Notes: a model not told the origin generated them from the sequence alone. A stretch of DNA of 64,000 bases from Petaurus breviceps papuanus (GCA_028583685.1 JAMXIF010000002.1:61625735-61689734); one strand, 5' to 3'; shown: positions 44,533-55,089, counted from the stretch's first letter. Numbers and translations: made by a program.

Positions 44533-45625
44533 TTGAGATTGGCATTGGGAGGGCCTGCACCTGCCCTCTGTGCCACACTGGGCCCAGTATTTTTTTTTTT
44601 ACTTCATAATAAAAGTTTATTATATGATGAAAATCTAATGTACATGGAAAAACCCATTGAATTCAATACTGCTTTGCGAAAAGCCAAAGATGGTGACCAC
44701 TCAGGGAAGGGAAAATGCTTACCTTTGGGGATGGTGGTCAGCTAGAGGTCAGCCACCTCCAAAGCTGCCCAATACCTAGGGAGAAGTAGAACCCCCTAAT
44801 GGCCTCTGAAGGAGGAGGGAGGTCGAGGGATAGGTTAGCCCATATCCCCAAAGCCCTGGGTAGGCAGTTCTTGGTACTGTGTATCAGAGCAGTAGACAGT
44901 TGGCAGAACTGGGACCCAGCTGTCATTCCACTGAGGCCAAGTTCTGGGTAATTCATAGCCTGTTGTTTAGCAAGGGACAAAAAACACAAAGACTATGTTT
45001 TGGCTTCATTGCTTCCTTCGGCCCCAGGGCACTGAGGACTTTAGGCTGGAACTGGTGGGAGAGATTGTGGGACTGAAGTGGGAATGAAATTAATTTATGT
45101 TCAGAGTGACAAAGGCTAAAAAACTGTCCATACTAGAGTGGGTGGTGGAGCAGGGAGGGCAGAAGCAGGAAAGGCATTCCTCTGATGGTGGTTGCTGAAG
45201 CTGAGTCTTGAAGGAAGCCAGGGATTTCAGTGGTAAAAGTGAGGAAGGAGAACATGTCAAGTGAGGGGAGGCAGCCAGTGCAAAGGCTTGGAGATGGGAA
45301 ATGGAGCCTCATGTGTGAAGAACAATAAGTAAGCCTGTACCCCAAAGTGCCAGGAAATGTGTAATGCATAAGAAAAAGAAACATTTCCTCCTAATGTCAA
45401 GTTTTCCCTCTGGCTCTGTAGACCCAGGGGAGTGGCCTGTTGTGGAGTGGCCATGGGGACCAGCCAGTGTGCCACCACTTCAACTCTAGACATGCATTAC
45501 ACTGGTTGTGATAAGTTTATATATGCCTTTATCCACACTGTTGCTGATCACAGTAAACAGTGCAGGGCCAGTCACAGACCCATGGTGCACTCTCTTATAG
45601 AATTCCTTCCAAGTTGACATTTTAC
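44533..45625 (-). mobile_element. CR1/L3-derived repeat, copy B
   Basis: On the minus strand it reads STWKEFYKRVHHGSVTGPALFTVI at about 45.55-45.62 kb, then the same tail as copy A: GTCCCCATGGCCACTCCA, CTCTGATACACAGTACC, GGTGGCTGACCTCTAGCTGA, ATAATAAACTTTTATTATGA, an A-run and ATACTGGGCCCAGTGTGGC. An antisense L2 piece at about 45.13-45.38 kb interrupts it. Confidence 0.65.
45130..45380 (-). mobile_element. L2-like segment inside copy B
   Basis: GGAAAGGCATTCCTCTGATG, AAGCTGAGTCTTGAAGGAAG and AGTGCAAAGGCTTGGAGATG match the complement of the L2 3' region. The segment is absent from copy A, so it is read as an insertion. Confidence 0.65.
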
Positions 45626-45759
45626 CACTAGTGATTACTAGTCTCTCCCATTATTTTTAAAAGAATAGAATGAGAAGCTTTTGTCAAAAAGATTTAGTCA
45701 AAAGCTAGTAGATGGAGTGTCCTCATCTGGGAGTTCCCTATACTAGTGAAAGCTTTCAT

Positions 45760-45975
45760 AAAAGAGGCAATGTGGCATATGGAGTTGGAGTTTAAGAAGA
45801 CTTGAGTGTGAATTCCAGCTCAGACGATGACTACTTTGGAACCCTGGGCAAGTCACTTAACCTATCTCAGACTCAATTTTCTAATCTGTAAAATGGGAAT
45901 AATAACAACACCAACCTCAAAGGGCAATAATGATGCTCAAATGAGATAATATCGGTAAAGCATTTTAGGAGGAAT
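45760..45975 (+). mobile_element. MIR/THER-type SINE
   Basis: GGAACCCTGGGCAAGTCACT, TAATCTGTAAAATGGGAATA, CAACCTCAAAGGGCAATAAT and GGTAAAGCATTTTAGG are in order. Confidence 0.8.
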
Positions 45976-46511
45976 TAAAGCTGCATCTTTATTGCCTCAG
46001 TTCTTAACTTCCTCCCTTTCCCCCTATTCACCAGGCTCCCCTTATGGCTTATCCATTTAGGAAGAATTACTCTGGCTTCAAACCTAGCTGGCACCTTACC
46101 TTAACAAGCTACAGTCTCATGAATGTGAGCTCTCCCGCACAGGTGTGGAACATAACCCCTCCATGCCTTCTTGTGCTGCATGATCCCTGACTGTGTCTTG
46201 CTGTAAATGCCCTAGAAGGGAGCTACCCAATGAACAGGAGGCCTTCCCCTCTCATTCTTGTAATATTTAGCATTTGGCGTATTGTGCATTAGGAAAATAA
46301 AGACTGAACACTAGGGATGTTCCTTTAGAGAGTCATTTCTTCCAATGTTCCTTCCCACCTGCTTTCCTTTTCATATTTCCCGAGCTTGTTTGTTTTTATT
46401 CTCCTGCTTCTTGCTGTGTTGAGTCTCTCATGTGCTTTTCCTCCACTTCTCTACGAAAAGTACTTTATTAGGGAACAAGGACTTTGCAATTACTATTAGT
46501 TGTAACCATGC
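45976..46511. other. Unassigned
   Basis: No feature was recognised; the text near 46.2-46.3 kb resembles an old LINE end only faintly. Confidence 0.35.
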
Positions 46512-46650
46512 TGAAGAGGCAGGGTGCGTAATGGATAGAGAGTTGGCCTCTGAATAAGGAAGACCTGAGTTCAAATCCCTCCTCTGACACATGCTAGCTG
46601 GGCTACAAGTTACTTCTCTAGGCATCTCTCTAAATTGCAGAAAATGCCTT
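46512..46650 (+). mobile_element. MIR/THER-type SINE
   Basis: Head GCGTAATGGATAGAGAGTTG, box B GAGTTCAAATCCCTCC and ACATGCTAGCTGGGCTAC are present. Confidence 0.75.
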
Positions 46651-48208
46651 GCTTTGCACTAGTAGATGGAGACTCCTCATCTGGGAGTTCCCTGTAATTG
46701 CAAAAGCCCAGTTTCAGTCTCTCTAGTAAGCCATGTTTCTTTAAACTGGCATTCTCTCTTCTGTACATGCAAAACAAGTTAACATGATCTTCAAAGTGAT
46801 ATCTTAGGTTTTTGATAAAAAGAAAATTAAGCCAAGCAGAATTCATACAATTCACAAAATGAAATTCTGTCTTCTGTTGTACTGTTACAATGCTGATTCT
46901 CCACTTTTTATATGAAGTTGATAAAAGATTTTACAAACAAGTACCAAAAAATATCCTTGAAAACTGCTTGAGGAAATATTCGTGCCTTTGAAATGTTTCT
47001 GGCTGAGCTATTTTTCCTGAAGCATTCTCTCTCACTCCTCAGCTTCTGACTTACCTCTCTCTTCTTTGCTAAGACATTCTATCTCCTTTCCATCCAGTCA
47101 AGAATTATCACACTAACCTATTTTCCAGGTCTTGTTGTGAAGACTAATTAGCATCTGTAAGGGGCTTGGAAAGCTTGTATGAGAGGCATAGAGCATTATT
47201 TTTATTAACGTTTGTGAACAAGAAAACAAGGTCAACAAGTCAATATGTGCAAATGACTGTAAAATGCCAGTAAATGGTTTCCCAGTTATATTTCCACTGA
47301 GTGAAATCAATGAAACCTCTGCTAGGCCTGGTCATTTTAAAAGCAAAAAGCCCTGCAAAAAACCCCCAAATTACCCCCAAACCTCACATGAACCTAGGAA
47401 GTAGATGCAAAAATATTAGCTGTGTTTAATTGTTACACAATTTTGAATGCATTTAATAAGTGTACTTAAACTTTTAACCTACAATGTGTTAGATATCACA
47501 CTAAAGTGTTATGACTCATTACCATTTAACTTTGGCTTGGTATCCAATGTGGGAAAGCTGATGCTTTGGTTTAGATTTAGACTCTTTAGTATCCACAAGA
47601 TGGCAGTAGCTGCTAAAGCATTCGGTGCAATGCTGGGGCAAATTACAGAATAGCCAACCTAGAGAATTCTGTGGCTAAAAGGGACTCTTGGAGGTCATGG
47701 AATACAATCCCATGTTTCCAGAGCAGTTTATATTTAAATAATCTTGGAAAGATGGATAAATAGATCATTTCTAAAGCTCTCAGGAAAGGAGATTACATTA
47801 TAGTCATTAAAAGATACAGTTAGATTCTTTTTGTCTAATTTGTTTCATCTGTCATAACAATGAGCCCTATGCTTCTAGATCTATTTTTAAGAAAGAATAT
47901 CTATTTGCCATCTTCCTCTCTTTTACATGTGAGTTTTCTTGGGTAGATGACAAGAGGATAAGGCATTCACAGCTTTGTCCCCAGATGGAAAGCCAGTTCC
48001 CCTGAGATCTGGGTTGGGAATCCCAGTCTTACTATTGTTACTCATTTTTCATGGCTGGTCTAGGGTTTGCATCATGCCATGCTTGTTGTCCTGAGTTGCT
48101 GCAGCAAATACTGCCATTTCCCCCTGTTCCCATAGCCAAGCATTGGATCCATGAAGTCCTTTGAAGGCATCCAGAGCTCTTCCTTTTTCCTTTAAGTACC
48201 AAAGAACA
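46651..48208. other. Mostly unique DNA with one CTCF-like site
   Basis: No repeats are recognised except scattered short runs. CCACAAGATGGCAG at 47593-47606 fits the CTCF core consensus. Confidence 0.35.
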
Positions 48209-48373
48209 CTGGGGTGGCCCGGTAGCACAGCGAGCAAGAGCACCAGCCCCAGAGTTGGGATGACCTGGGATCGAATCTGGGCTCAGACACTTAGCATCCA
48301 CCCAGAAACACCTGGCTGTGTAACCTTGAGCAAGTTACTTAACCCCAATTGCTTTAAAAAAAATTAAAAAAAT
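48209..48373 (+). mobile_element. CORE-SINE subtype B
   Basis: The TSD TACCAAAGAACA is at 48197-48208 and 48374-48385. The head GGTGGCCCGGTAGCACAG, box B GGGATCGAATCTGG, CACCTGGCTGTGTAACC and a tail AAAAAAATTAAAAAAAT are complete. Confidence 0.92.
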
Positions 48374-48608
48374 TACCAAAGAACATTCTTAGACTCCACT
48401 TGTGGGTTGGAGATTGGAAGTCAAGACTTTCTAGTTATGTAGTTTATATAATAATACACATTGGGCTTGTCTGAGCATCCGTCTATCCACATCTGTGCAG
48501 TTTGTACAATGGGCATGTCATCTTTTCCTGGTAATTTTCCAGAAACTGGAGTTTGGGACTGTCTTTACTGTATACTTAGAGATTCCACTTAGGAATACAA
48601 ACAGATTG

Positions 48609-48972
48609 GTTACTAATTGTGTGATAGAAAGAGTACACTGACACAGTGAAGTGAGAACCAGGAGAATAATTTATTTATAACAACATTGTGAAAATGAACA
48701 ACTTTGATAGACTTAAGAACTCTGATCAATACAGTAACCAACCATGATAGCAGAGGACTGATGATGAAGGGTGCTACCCATCTCCTGACAGAGAGGGAAT
48801 GGACTCAAGATGCAGAATGTGTCACAAATCTTTAGACATAGCCGAAGTGGGGATTTGTTTTGCTTGATTATGCATATTTCTATAAGGTTTTTTGTTTTTC
48901 TTTTTAAGGGTGTCAGGGAGGCAGGAAGAAGAGAAAATAAATTATAATGAAAAAAAATTAAAAAGAAAAAGA
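48609..48972 (+). mobile_element. L1 3' UTR fragment
   Basis: TGAGAACCAGGAGAATAATT, GAACAACTTTGATAGACTTA, GGACTGATGATGAAGGGTGC, GCATATTTCTATAAGG and a final A-rich tail match the L1 3'-end order. Confidence 0.75.
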
Positions 48973-48989
48973 ACACCCTGGAGATCACT

Positions 48990-49375
48990 GGATCTTGGAC
49001 TAGATGTAGGTTCAAAGCCTGTTTCTGCCATGAATTGGTTGTATGATTTGTGATATTGGGGAATCTCTTTGAGCATAAGTTTTTTCACCTGTAAAACTGG
49101 CCCAGGGGCCACTAGGTGGCACACTGAATAGAGCACAGGCCCTGGAGTCAGGAGGACCTGAGTTCAAATGTGGCCTCAGACACTTGATGTACTTACTAGC
49201 TGCGTGACCTTGGGCAAGTCACTTAACCCCAATTGCCTTGCCTTCCTTCCTCCAAAAAAAAATTAATCAGAATTGCCCAGTAAAACTAGATTATCTTCTT
49301 CACAGCACCCTAATGAGGATCCAGTTAGATAATATCAAGCATTTTGTGGGCACAAAGCAAGGTCTTCCTGCTGCC
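48990..49375 (+). mobile_element. MIR SINE split by a CORE-SINE
   Basis: Left (AGGTTCAAAGCCTGTTTCTG, TTTTCACCTGTAAAACTGG) and right (CAGCACCCTAATGAGGATCC, AATATCAAGCATTTTGTGGG) parts make one MIR. Confidence 0.7.
49104..49262 (+). mobile_element. CORE-SINE subtype A with strong CTCF-like head
   Basis: The head GGGGCCACTAGGTGGCACAC contains CCACTAGGTGGCAC at 49109-49122. The body CGTGACCTTGGGCAAGTCAC and the A-tail are complete. Confidence 0.9.
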
Positions 49376-50419
49376 CTCAAAGGGACCCACATTGCTACTT
49401 AGCCATGTCTTCAGACTCATTTTGAGCAAACATCTTTGAGATCAAAACTCATTTGAGATCTAAGGTATCTCAGTTCTACTCCTTTTCAAAGTTGTAGATG
49501 GTTGGATGAACAACGATGAGAGTTTTTGTATATCAAAGTCCTTGGTCCAGTCTTTTTCTTAGGTTGCTTTCAAATACAGTGCTCTAAGAATGAAGATGCA
49601 GTACTTCACTTGACCCATGTTTTAGGATTTTTTTGGCAATATTCACAGCATGTTTTGAAAGAATTTTAGGTTGTTGTCCATATTGGGCCTCTGGAAACCT
49701 TATCTCATTGAACTGAAGTATAATTGAAAGGCCAGATGTCACAGCAAACCTCTTTTAGTCTTTCTGCCAGTAGCTTTGGGACTTAGTTTAAACCTACATT
49801 AATTGGCACAGTCCTGCTGAAATGAAGACCAAAACCTTGGACTCAGTCAATGTTTCCTTCATGCTACTTCAGTCACCCCACTCTTATCCCGACATGGCTT
49901 CCCACTTGCTGGTCACAGAACAGAAGAAAGGGAATAGGAAGTGTTGTATCACTAAAAAAGTTATAAAACTAAAGAAGGATATGTAAACTTCCACTTTTGT
50001 ACCTGAAGTTATACAAAGTGTAGTGCTAGGTGTCTCAAGCATGGGTGACAAAAATAGATGTCAGAGAGTATTGAGGTCTGGATACAAATTGACAGAAACA
50101 GCAGGGTTTGGGGAGTAGCTTATAGGATAGAATGGCAGCTCTGCCCTTTTCCATAGACCCCTGATCTCTGATATAAACATATCCTGAGAGAGAAGAGATG
50201 GCTTCATAAATGTTGGCTCAGCCACACAATGAGACTGAGCCAGTGGCACTTACCAAATGCCAGTTTCTTGATATTATATGTGTCATTTTGGGGCCAATGG
50301 TACTTTGCAAATATAGCTGCAGAAACATCAGAAGAGAAACAGGTGGAATATTTTGATGGTTTTCATTTCCTAAGGGGAAAATGCCCAGCAGAGCAAAAGA
50401 GCACCAGAATATTGTGATT
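49376..50419. other. Unassigned
   Basis: No feature was recognised. Confidence 0.4.
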
Positions 50420-50620
50420 TTATAGGTGTAGTAGCTCCTCGCATCACTGCATTATAGATTGTATAGACGTATTCTATCTATAATCTAGACTTAGAAGGTG
50501 GCCTGAGGCTTAGGGAGTTAAGTGAATTGCTCCTGGTCACACAGCTAGTAAGTGGCAGTGGTGGGATTTGAACTTTTTTTTCTTTCTTTTTTATTCTTTC
50601 TACCATGCCACACTAGGTCT
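50420..50620 (-). mobile_element. MIR/THER-type SINE, antisense
   Basis: GGCCTGAGGCTTAGGGAG, GGTCACACAGCTAGTAAG and GTGGTGGGATTTGAAC are in the antisense order. Confidence 0.7.
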
Positions 50621-50871
50621 CAGTGTTGAAAGAAGGAAGCTTCTCTTTGAGATTGCCATATTATACAAGACTAATTCAGTTTCAAGCAATGCCAACTGTA
50701 TGGTTATTATCATTGTTACAAACGTATGGTGACATCAGCAACTTTAGCTATAGGCATGATGTGAAATTCTTATCCTCTTCAAGCCTCAGCTGAAGTAGTA
50801 CCTCCTTAATGAAGACTTCCATGATTCCCTTAGGACATACAGGCAAGGGAGAAAATGTCCCTGCCCTTCTG

Positions 50872-51015
50872 ATTTTTGGAGGGCAATTGGGGTTAAGTGA
50901 CTTGCCCAAGGTCACATGACTAGTTTTTGTGTTAAGTGTCTGATGCCGGATCCAAACCCAAGTCCTCCTGACTCCATGGCTGGTGCTCTATTCACTGGGC
51001 CACCTAGCCACCCCT
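50872..51015 (-). mobile_element. CORE-SINE subtype A
   Basis: The tail-side GGAGGGCAATTGGGG, GACTAGTTTTTGTGTTAAG and head complement GGGCCACCTAGCCACCCC are present. A diverged TSD (CCTTCTG / TCTTCTG) flanks it. Confidence 0.87.
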
Positions 51016-51100
51016 CTTCTGGTACTTTTTGGGGCCTTTGTTCTCCATCGGGATGAATCCTCAGGATCATAGAACTGGTCTCATCAACACTAGCACTATT

Positions 51101-51370
51101 TTTTGTTGTTGTTGAGTCATTCAGTCATATTCAACTTTTCATGACCCTGTGGTATATAATATTCCAGGCCCTTCTGTCTTACACTATATCTTGAAGTTTG
51201 TCTAAGCTCATGTTCATTGCTTCCATAATATTATCTATCCATCTTGTCCTCTGTCATCCTTTTTTTCCATTTGCCTTCAATCTTTCCCAACTTGTCATTG
51301 AGTCCTGTCTTCTCATTCTATGACCTAAGTTTAAGCTTCAGTTTCAGTATTTGACCTCCCAGGGAATAAT
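51101..51370 (-). mobile_element. RTE LINE 3' end, antisense
   Basis: GTTGTTGTTGAGTCATTCAG, CTTTTCATGACCCTGTGG, ATAATATTCCAGGCCCTTCT and TTTGTCTAAGCTCATGTTCA are the antisense RTE 3' order. Confidence 0.6.
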
Positions 51371-51403
51371 TTGAATTAATTCCTTTAAGTATTGACTGAT
51401 TTG

Positions 51404-51764
51404 GCAGCTAAGTGGTGCAGTGGATAGAGTACTGGGCTTGGAACCAGAAAGACTCATCTTCATGAATTCAAATCCAGCCTCAGACAAGTACTGGCTATGT
51501 GATCCTGGGCAAGTCACTTCACCCTATTTGCCTCAGTTTCTCATCTGTAAAATGAGTTAGAGGAGGAAATGGCAAACCACTCCAGTATCTTAGTCAAGAA
51601 AACCCCAAATGGGGTCAAGAAGAGTCAGATATCACTGAAACGACTGAGCACCAACAATTGAATGTAGATGGGGAAAGGAAGAATCACAGATGATTTCAAA
51701 GCTTCAAGCTTGGGCAACAGAGAAAATGGAGAGTCTCATACAACTGCAAAATGACTCAACAACA
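51404..51764 (+). mobile_element. Full-length MAR1 SINE with about 100 bp 3' extension
   Basis: The TSD ATTGACTGATTTG is at 51391-51403 and 51765-51777. The first part (51404-51660) is a complete MAR1: head GGCAGCTAAGTGGTGCAGTG, core, TCAAGAAAACCCCAAATGG and end CTGAAACGACTGAGCACC. It is followed by about 100 bp of other sequence that ends in a second RTE-like terminus, AATGACTCAACAACAATT, exactly at the TSD. Confidence 0.75.
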
Positions 51765-51777
51765 ATTGACTGATTTG

Positions 51778-52034
51778 ATCTCCTTGCTATCTAAGGGCAT
51801 CTTAAAAGTCTTCTCCCAAACCACAGTTTGAAAGCATTACTTAAATGAATAATGACTTAAATAACTGCTATCCTCATCACTTACACATATCCAAACCTAA
51901 TGTGAGTGTTACTACTATTGCACTCCTCTGGCATAATACCTATCCCTATCTAACCTCATAGAGCTGGCATTGCCTTCCTTGTGGTGTTAACAGCCTCCTT
52001 TTGACATGAGCTTTTTCTGCCTTCTCATAGAAAT
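51778..52034. other. Unassigned
   Basis: No feature is recognised. It ends with the left TSD of the following SINE. Confidence 0.4.
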
Positions 52035-52035
52035 G

Positions 52036-52082
<47 letters not shown>

Positions 52083-52092
52083 NNNNNNNNNN

Positions 52093-52143
<51 letters not shown>
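52035..52143. repeat. (TTTC)n microsatellite
   Basis: Pure TTTC units flank a run of Ns. It grew from the A-tail of the adjacent SINE. Confidence 0.95.
52083..52092. other. Assembly gap of 10 N
   Basis: Ten Ns lie inside the TTTC repeat; the true repeat length is unknown. Confidence 1.
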
Positions 52144-52298
52144 AGCAATCAGGGTTAAGTAACTTGCTCAAGGTTACATGACCAGTTATTTTTGTGTGGG
52201 TGTTAAGTATCTGAGGCCGGAACCGATCCCAGGTCTCCTGACTCTGGGGCTGGCTCTCTTACTCACTGCGCCACTTGGTCTCCCCTTCTCACAGAGAT

Positions 52299-52624
52299 TT
52301 CACACTGTAACCAGGTTACAGGATAGAAGGGAAATGAAACTTCATACCTGGTCCTACTGGATATAAGACCACATCAATTAGAATACATACAGAAGTCAAC
52401 TCATTTTGTTAGTATGTGATTCTAATGATTCGAGGTTGCAAGACTGAGTTTTGTATAGGCTAGTTAGTTTTGCTCCATTCTATAGCCATAGAATAGCTCT
52501 CTAAACCCAGATGGCTATGTCACAAAACTCATGACATGGATCAAAAAAACCTTAGCAAAGACAGTGTGCATGGGAAGCATAAATATATCACCACTGCCAA
52601 AAAATAACTCAAAGCCCTATTGAT
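52299..52624. other. Unassigned
   Basis: No feature was recognised. Confidence 0.4.
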
Positions 52625-53200
52625 CAATTGACAATTCAATTTAACGTATATTTAATAAGAGCCTACTAAATTCAAAATGCTATGCCATGTGCTGAGAATA
52701 CAGATCACAAACTGAAACTGTTCCTGACTTCAAAGAGCTTACAACCAACTGGGGAGAAACAGCATATACACAGAAAAAGCAACACAAAATAATTCAAAAG
52801 GAGGAGAGAGAGCCAACAACTGGGGGAATCAGAAAAGGTTTCAAAAAGTTTAGTGTGAGCTAAACCTTGAAAAAAGATGAATATTTTGAGAGGTTGAGCT
52901 AAGAAAAAGAAATATAATAGCGTAGACCTGGGAGTGGCTTGTTTCAATGCCCTGGAGTGGGAAGAACATATGGATTTTAGGCGATCAGTAGTAGTCTAAT
53001 TGGGTTGGAAATACAGTGTGTGCAAAGAAAACAATTTGAAATAAGACCTGAAAGGTTGAAGATAGATTGTGGAAAACCATAAATGCCAGGTAGAGACTTT
53101 CTATTTTTTTCCTCTGGAGGCAATGGGAAGCCACTAATGCTTTTTAAGCATGGGAGTGACATAATGAGACCTTTTTCTTAGGAAAGTTCTGTTGGTACAA
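52625..53200 (-). mobile_element. L2 LINE, 3' part, antisense
   Basis: TATTTAATAAGAGCCTACTA, CCTGACTTCAAAGAGCTTAC, GAGCTAAACCTTGAAAAAAG, GCAATGGGAAGCCACTAATG and GGGAGTGACATAATGAGACC follow the complement of L2 from its 3' end inward. Confidence 0.75.
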
Positions 53201-53479
53201 GTCAATTGCAGAGAATGGTTTAGAGAGCATATAGCACTTATCACCAGGATGCACTCTGGATTTCTCCCCCATGCCCCAGAAATCTCTCCATTGTCAACTT
53301 CAGCCTTGCACTTCATACCTTCGAAGTACTCTTGACCCCTATGGTCCCTTCCTTTGATTGGATGATTCTTCCCAAGCTACCTATGGCTTCATATCTTACC
53401 AAGCTGTAGTCCAGAATTTTTCCATCATATCCAGCACAAAATATCTTCCTCCTCCTCCTCTATCCATAGCTTCCTTTTG

Positions 53480-53605
53480 GTTGTTGTCTTCCCTCAGTCA
53501 AATGTAAATAAAGGCAGAGTTTGACTTTCTTTTGCTTATGTTCCCACTGCTTGGCACAGTGCCTGGCACATGGTCATAATTAATAAATGCTTGTTGATTG
53601 ACTGA
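53480..53605 (+). mobile_element. L2 LINE 3' end
   Basis: CACTGCTTGGCACAGTGCCT, GGCACATGGTCATAATTAAT and AAATGCTTGTTGATTGACTG are diagnostic. Confidence 0.85.
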
Positions 53606-53639
53606 TACAGAACAGAGGCAGAGAGCCCCATTAAAAGAC

Positions 53640-54060
53640 TCTTTCAGTAGTACAGGGCAGAGGAGATGAGGGCATAAATGAGGGGGCTATGCATGCAAAT
53701 GGAGGAAAGGGAATAGATGTATGAGATGTTGTGGTCATAGGAATCACAAGAGTTGGCAACTGACTAGATATAGGTTAGTATGAAGGAGAAGGAGGAGTGT
53801 AATGCAATTTTAAGATTAAGGAACTGGGTATTGGGAGGGTGATGGTACCCTCAAGAGAGAAAGGGAATTCTAGAGGAAAGGGGCTATTATGCAGAAGAGA
53901 CCAAGTTCGTGTTGAGTTTGAGATGTCAGTAGCATATCCGGGTAGAGATGGGATATAGATAGGTGATGATGCATAACTGGAACAAGTAGTATCATCTTTG
54001 AGCAGGAGAGATAATTTTGGTCTTTTGTGCACCAAATAAGGGAATTTCCAGAAAATTCCC
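53640..54060 (-). mobile_element. L2 LINE, ORF2 part, antisense
   Basis: GAGTTTGAGATGTCAGTAGC and the preceding GAAGGAGGAGTG..TTTTAAG text continue the antisense L2 at 52.6-53.2 kb, split by the plus-strand L2 end. Confidence 0.55.
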
Positions 54061-54319
54061 GCAAAGGTCTTTAGGGACTAAAACAGGTAATCTGACTGGT
54101 CACTTACTCTCCTTAAGTCAGGGAGTATAAATATCCCTGGGTACTCAGTAAACAAGATTTTTTCTCATGAATGTCAAGCTTTTTCTCTGGATGATGGAAA
54201 ATGTTTTTTTTTTCAAGTAAGTGATCAAATATGATGGGAGGAGCAGATTGATCTGGTATGTCTTATCTAGTACAGCACTCGTGGTGTAGGACTTGCCCAA
54301 TATGTTGTTTCTCAATCTT

Positions 54320-54556
54320 TTATTATTGCTCATTCATGTCCTACTCTTTGTGACCTTTTGGATCGTACTATCCATGGGGTTTTCTTGGTGAAGATAGTGG
54401 AGTGGTTTGCCATTTCCTTCTCCAGTGGATTTAGGTAAACAGAGGTTAAGTAACTTGCCCAGGGTCACAAGCTAATAAATATTTGAGGCTGAATCAGAAC
54501 TCGGATATTCCTCACTCCAGGCCTAATACTCTATCCATCGAGTCACCTAGCTGCCT
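54320..54556 (-). mobile_element. MAR1-type SINE, near full length
   Basis: GGGTTTTCTTGGTGAAGATA, GTGGTTTGCCATTTCCTTCT, TTAAGTAACTTGCCCAGGGT and head complement GAGTCACCTAGCTGCC are present. Confidence 0.85.
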
Positions 54557-54669
54557 TCTAGGCAAACAGAGGTTAAATGACTTGCCCAAGGTCACACAAC
54601 CAGTAAGTGTTTGAGGCCAGACTTGACCCCAGGTCCAGGACTCTAACCACTGAACCATCTAGCTGCTCC
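54557..54669 (-). mobile_element. Second SINE head/body joined to MAR1
   Basis: CAAACAGAGGTTAAATGACT, CCAAGGTCACACAACCAG and the head complement AACCATCTAGCTGCTCC form a second, partial unit in the same orientation, directly abutting the MAR1 head. Confidence 0.75.
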
Positions 54670-54689
54670 ATCTAGACATGTGAATTATA

Positions 54690-54785
54690 ATTATTGTTGC
54701 TATCAGTTTTGACATCATATCCCCAGTGCCTCACATGGTGCTTTACATAGAGTAGGTGCTGAATAAATGCTTGTTGGATTGGATT
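54690..54785 (+). mobile_element. L2 LINE 3' end
   Basis: CCCAGTGCCTCACATGGTGC, AGAGTAGGTGCTGAATAAAT and GCTTGTTGGATTGG. Confidence 0.85.
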
Positions 54786-54928
54786 GGGCTGAATATTATT
54801 TCCAGACAACTGAGTGGTGAGGAATATCTGGTAGATGGAATGGGCTAACTGAATTAAAAGACTTTGAGTTGGAAGGTACCTTATAGATACTTAGGTCTAT
54901 ATCATACATTTTGTATGTGTCTCATATC

Positions 54929-54930
54929 TG

Positions 54931-54961
<31 letters not shown>

Positions 54962-55050
54962 GTCTGTCTGTCTGTCATCTGTCTGTTTATCATCTGTCTG
55001 TCTATCATCTATTTGTTATCTCTCTATCTGTCATCTCTCTTTCCATATGT
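54929..55050. repeat. (TCTA)n/(TCTG)n tetranucleotide microsatellite
   Basis: TCTA units then TCTG units, with interrupted TATCATCTGTCTG further right. Confidence 0.93.
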
Positions 55051-55089
55051 TGTCCCTCTAGGTTAAATATAAGGAAAAATACTTTCATT

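Larger units (their letters stand above)
52035..52284 (-). mobile_element. CORE-SINE subtype B with (TTTC)n tail and assembly gap
   Basis: The TSD CTTCTCAYAGARAT is at 52021-52034 and 52285-52298. The body reads CTGGTCATGTAACCTTGAGC (antisense). The tail at 52035-52143 is a TTTC microsatellite. Confidence 0.88.

Noticed and set aside
49104-49180. tRNA gene
   Set aside because: The box A and box B motifs belong to the SINE head; no tRNA cloverleaf is formed.
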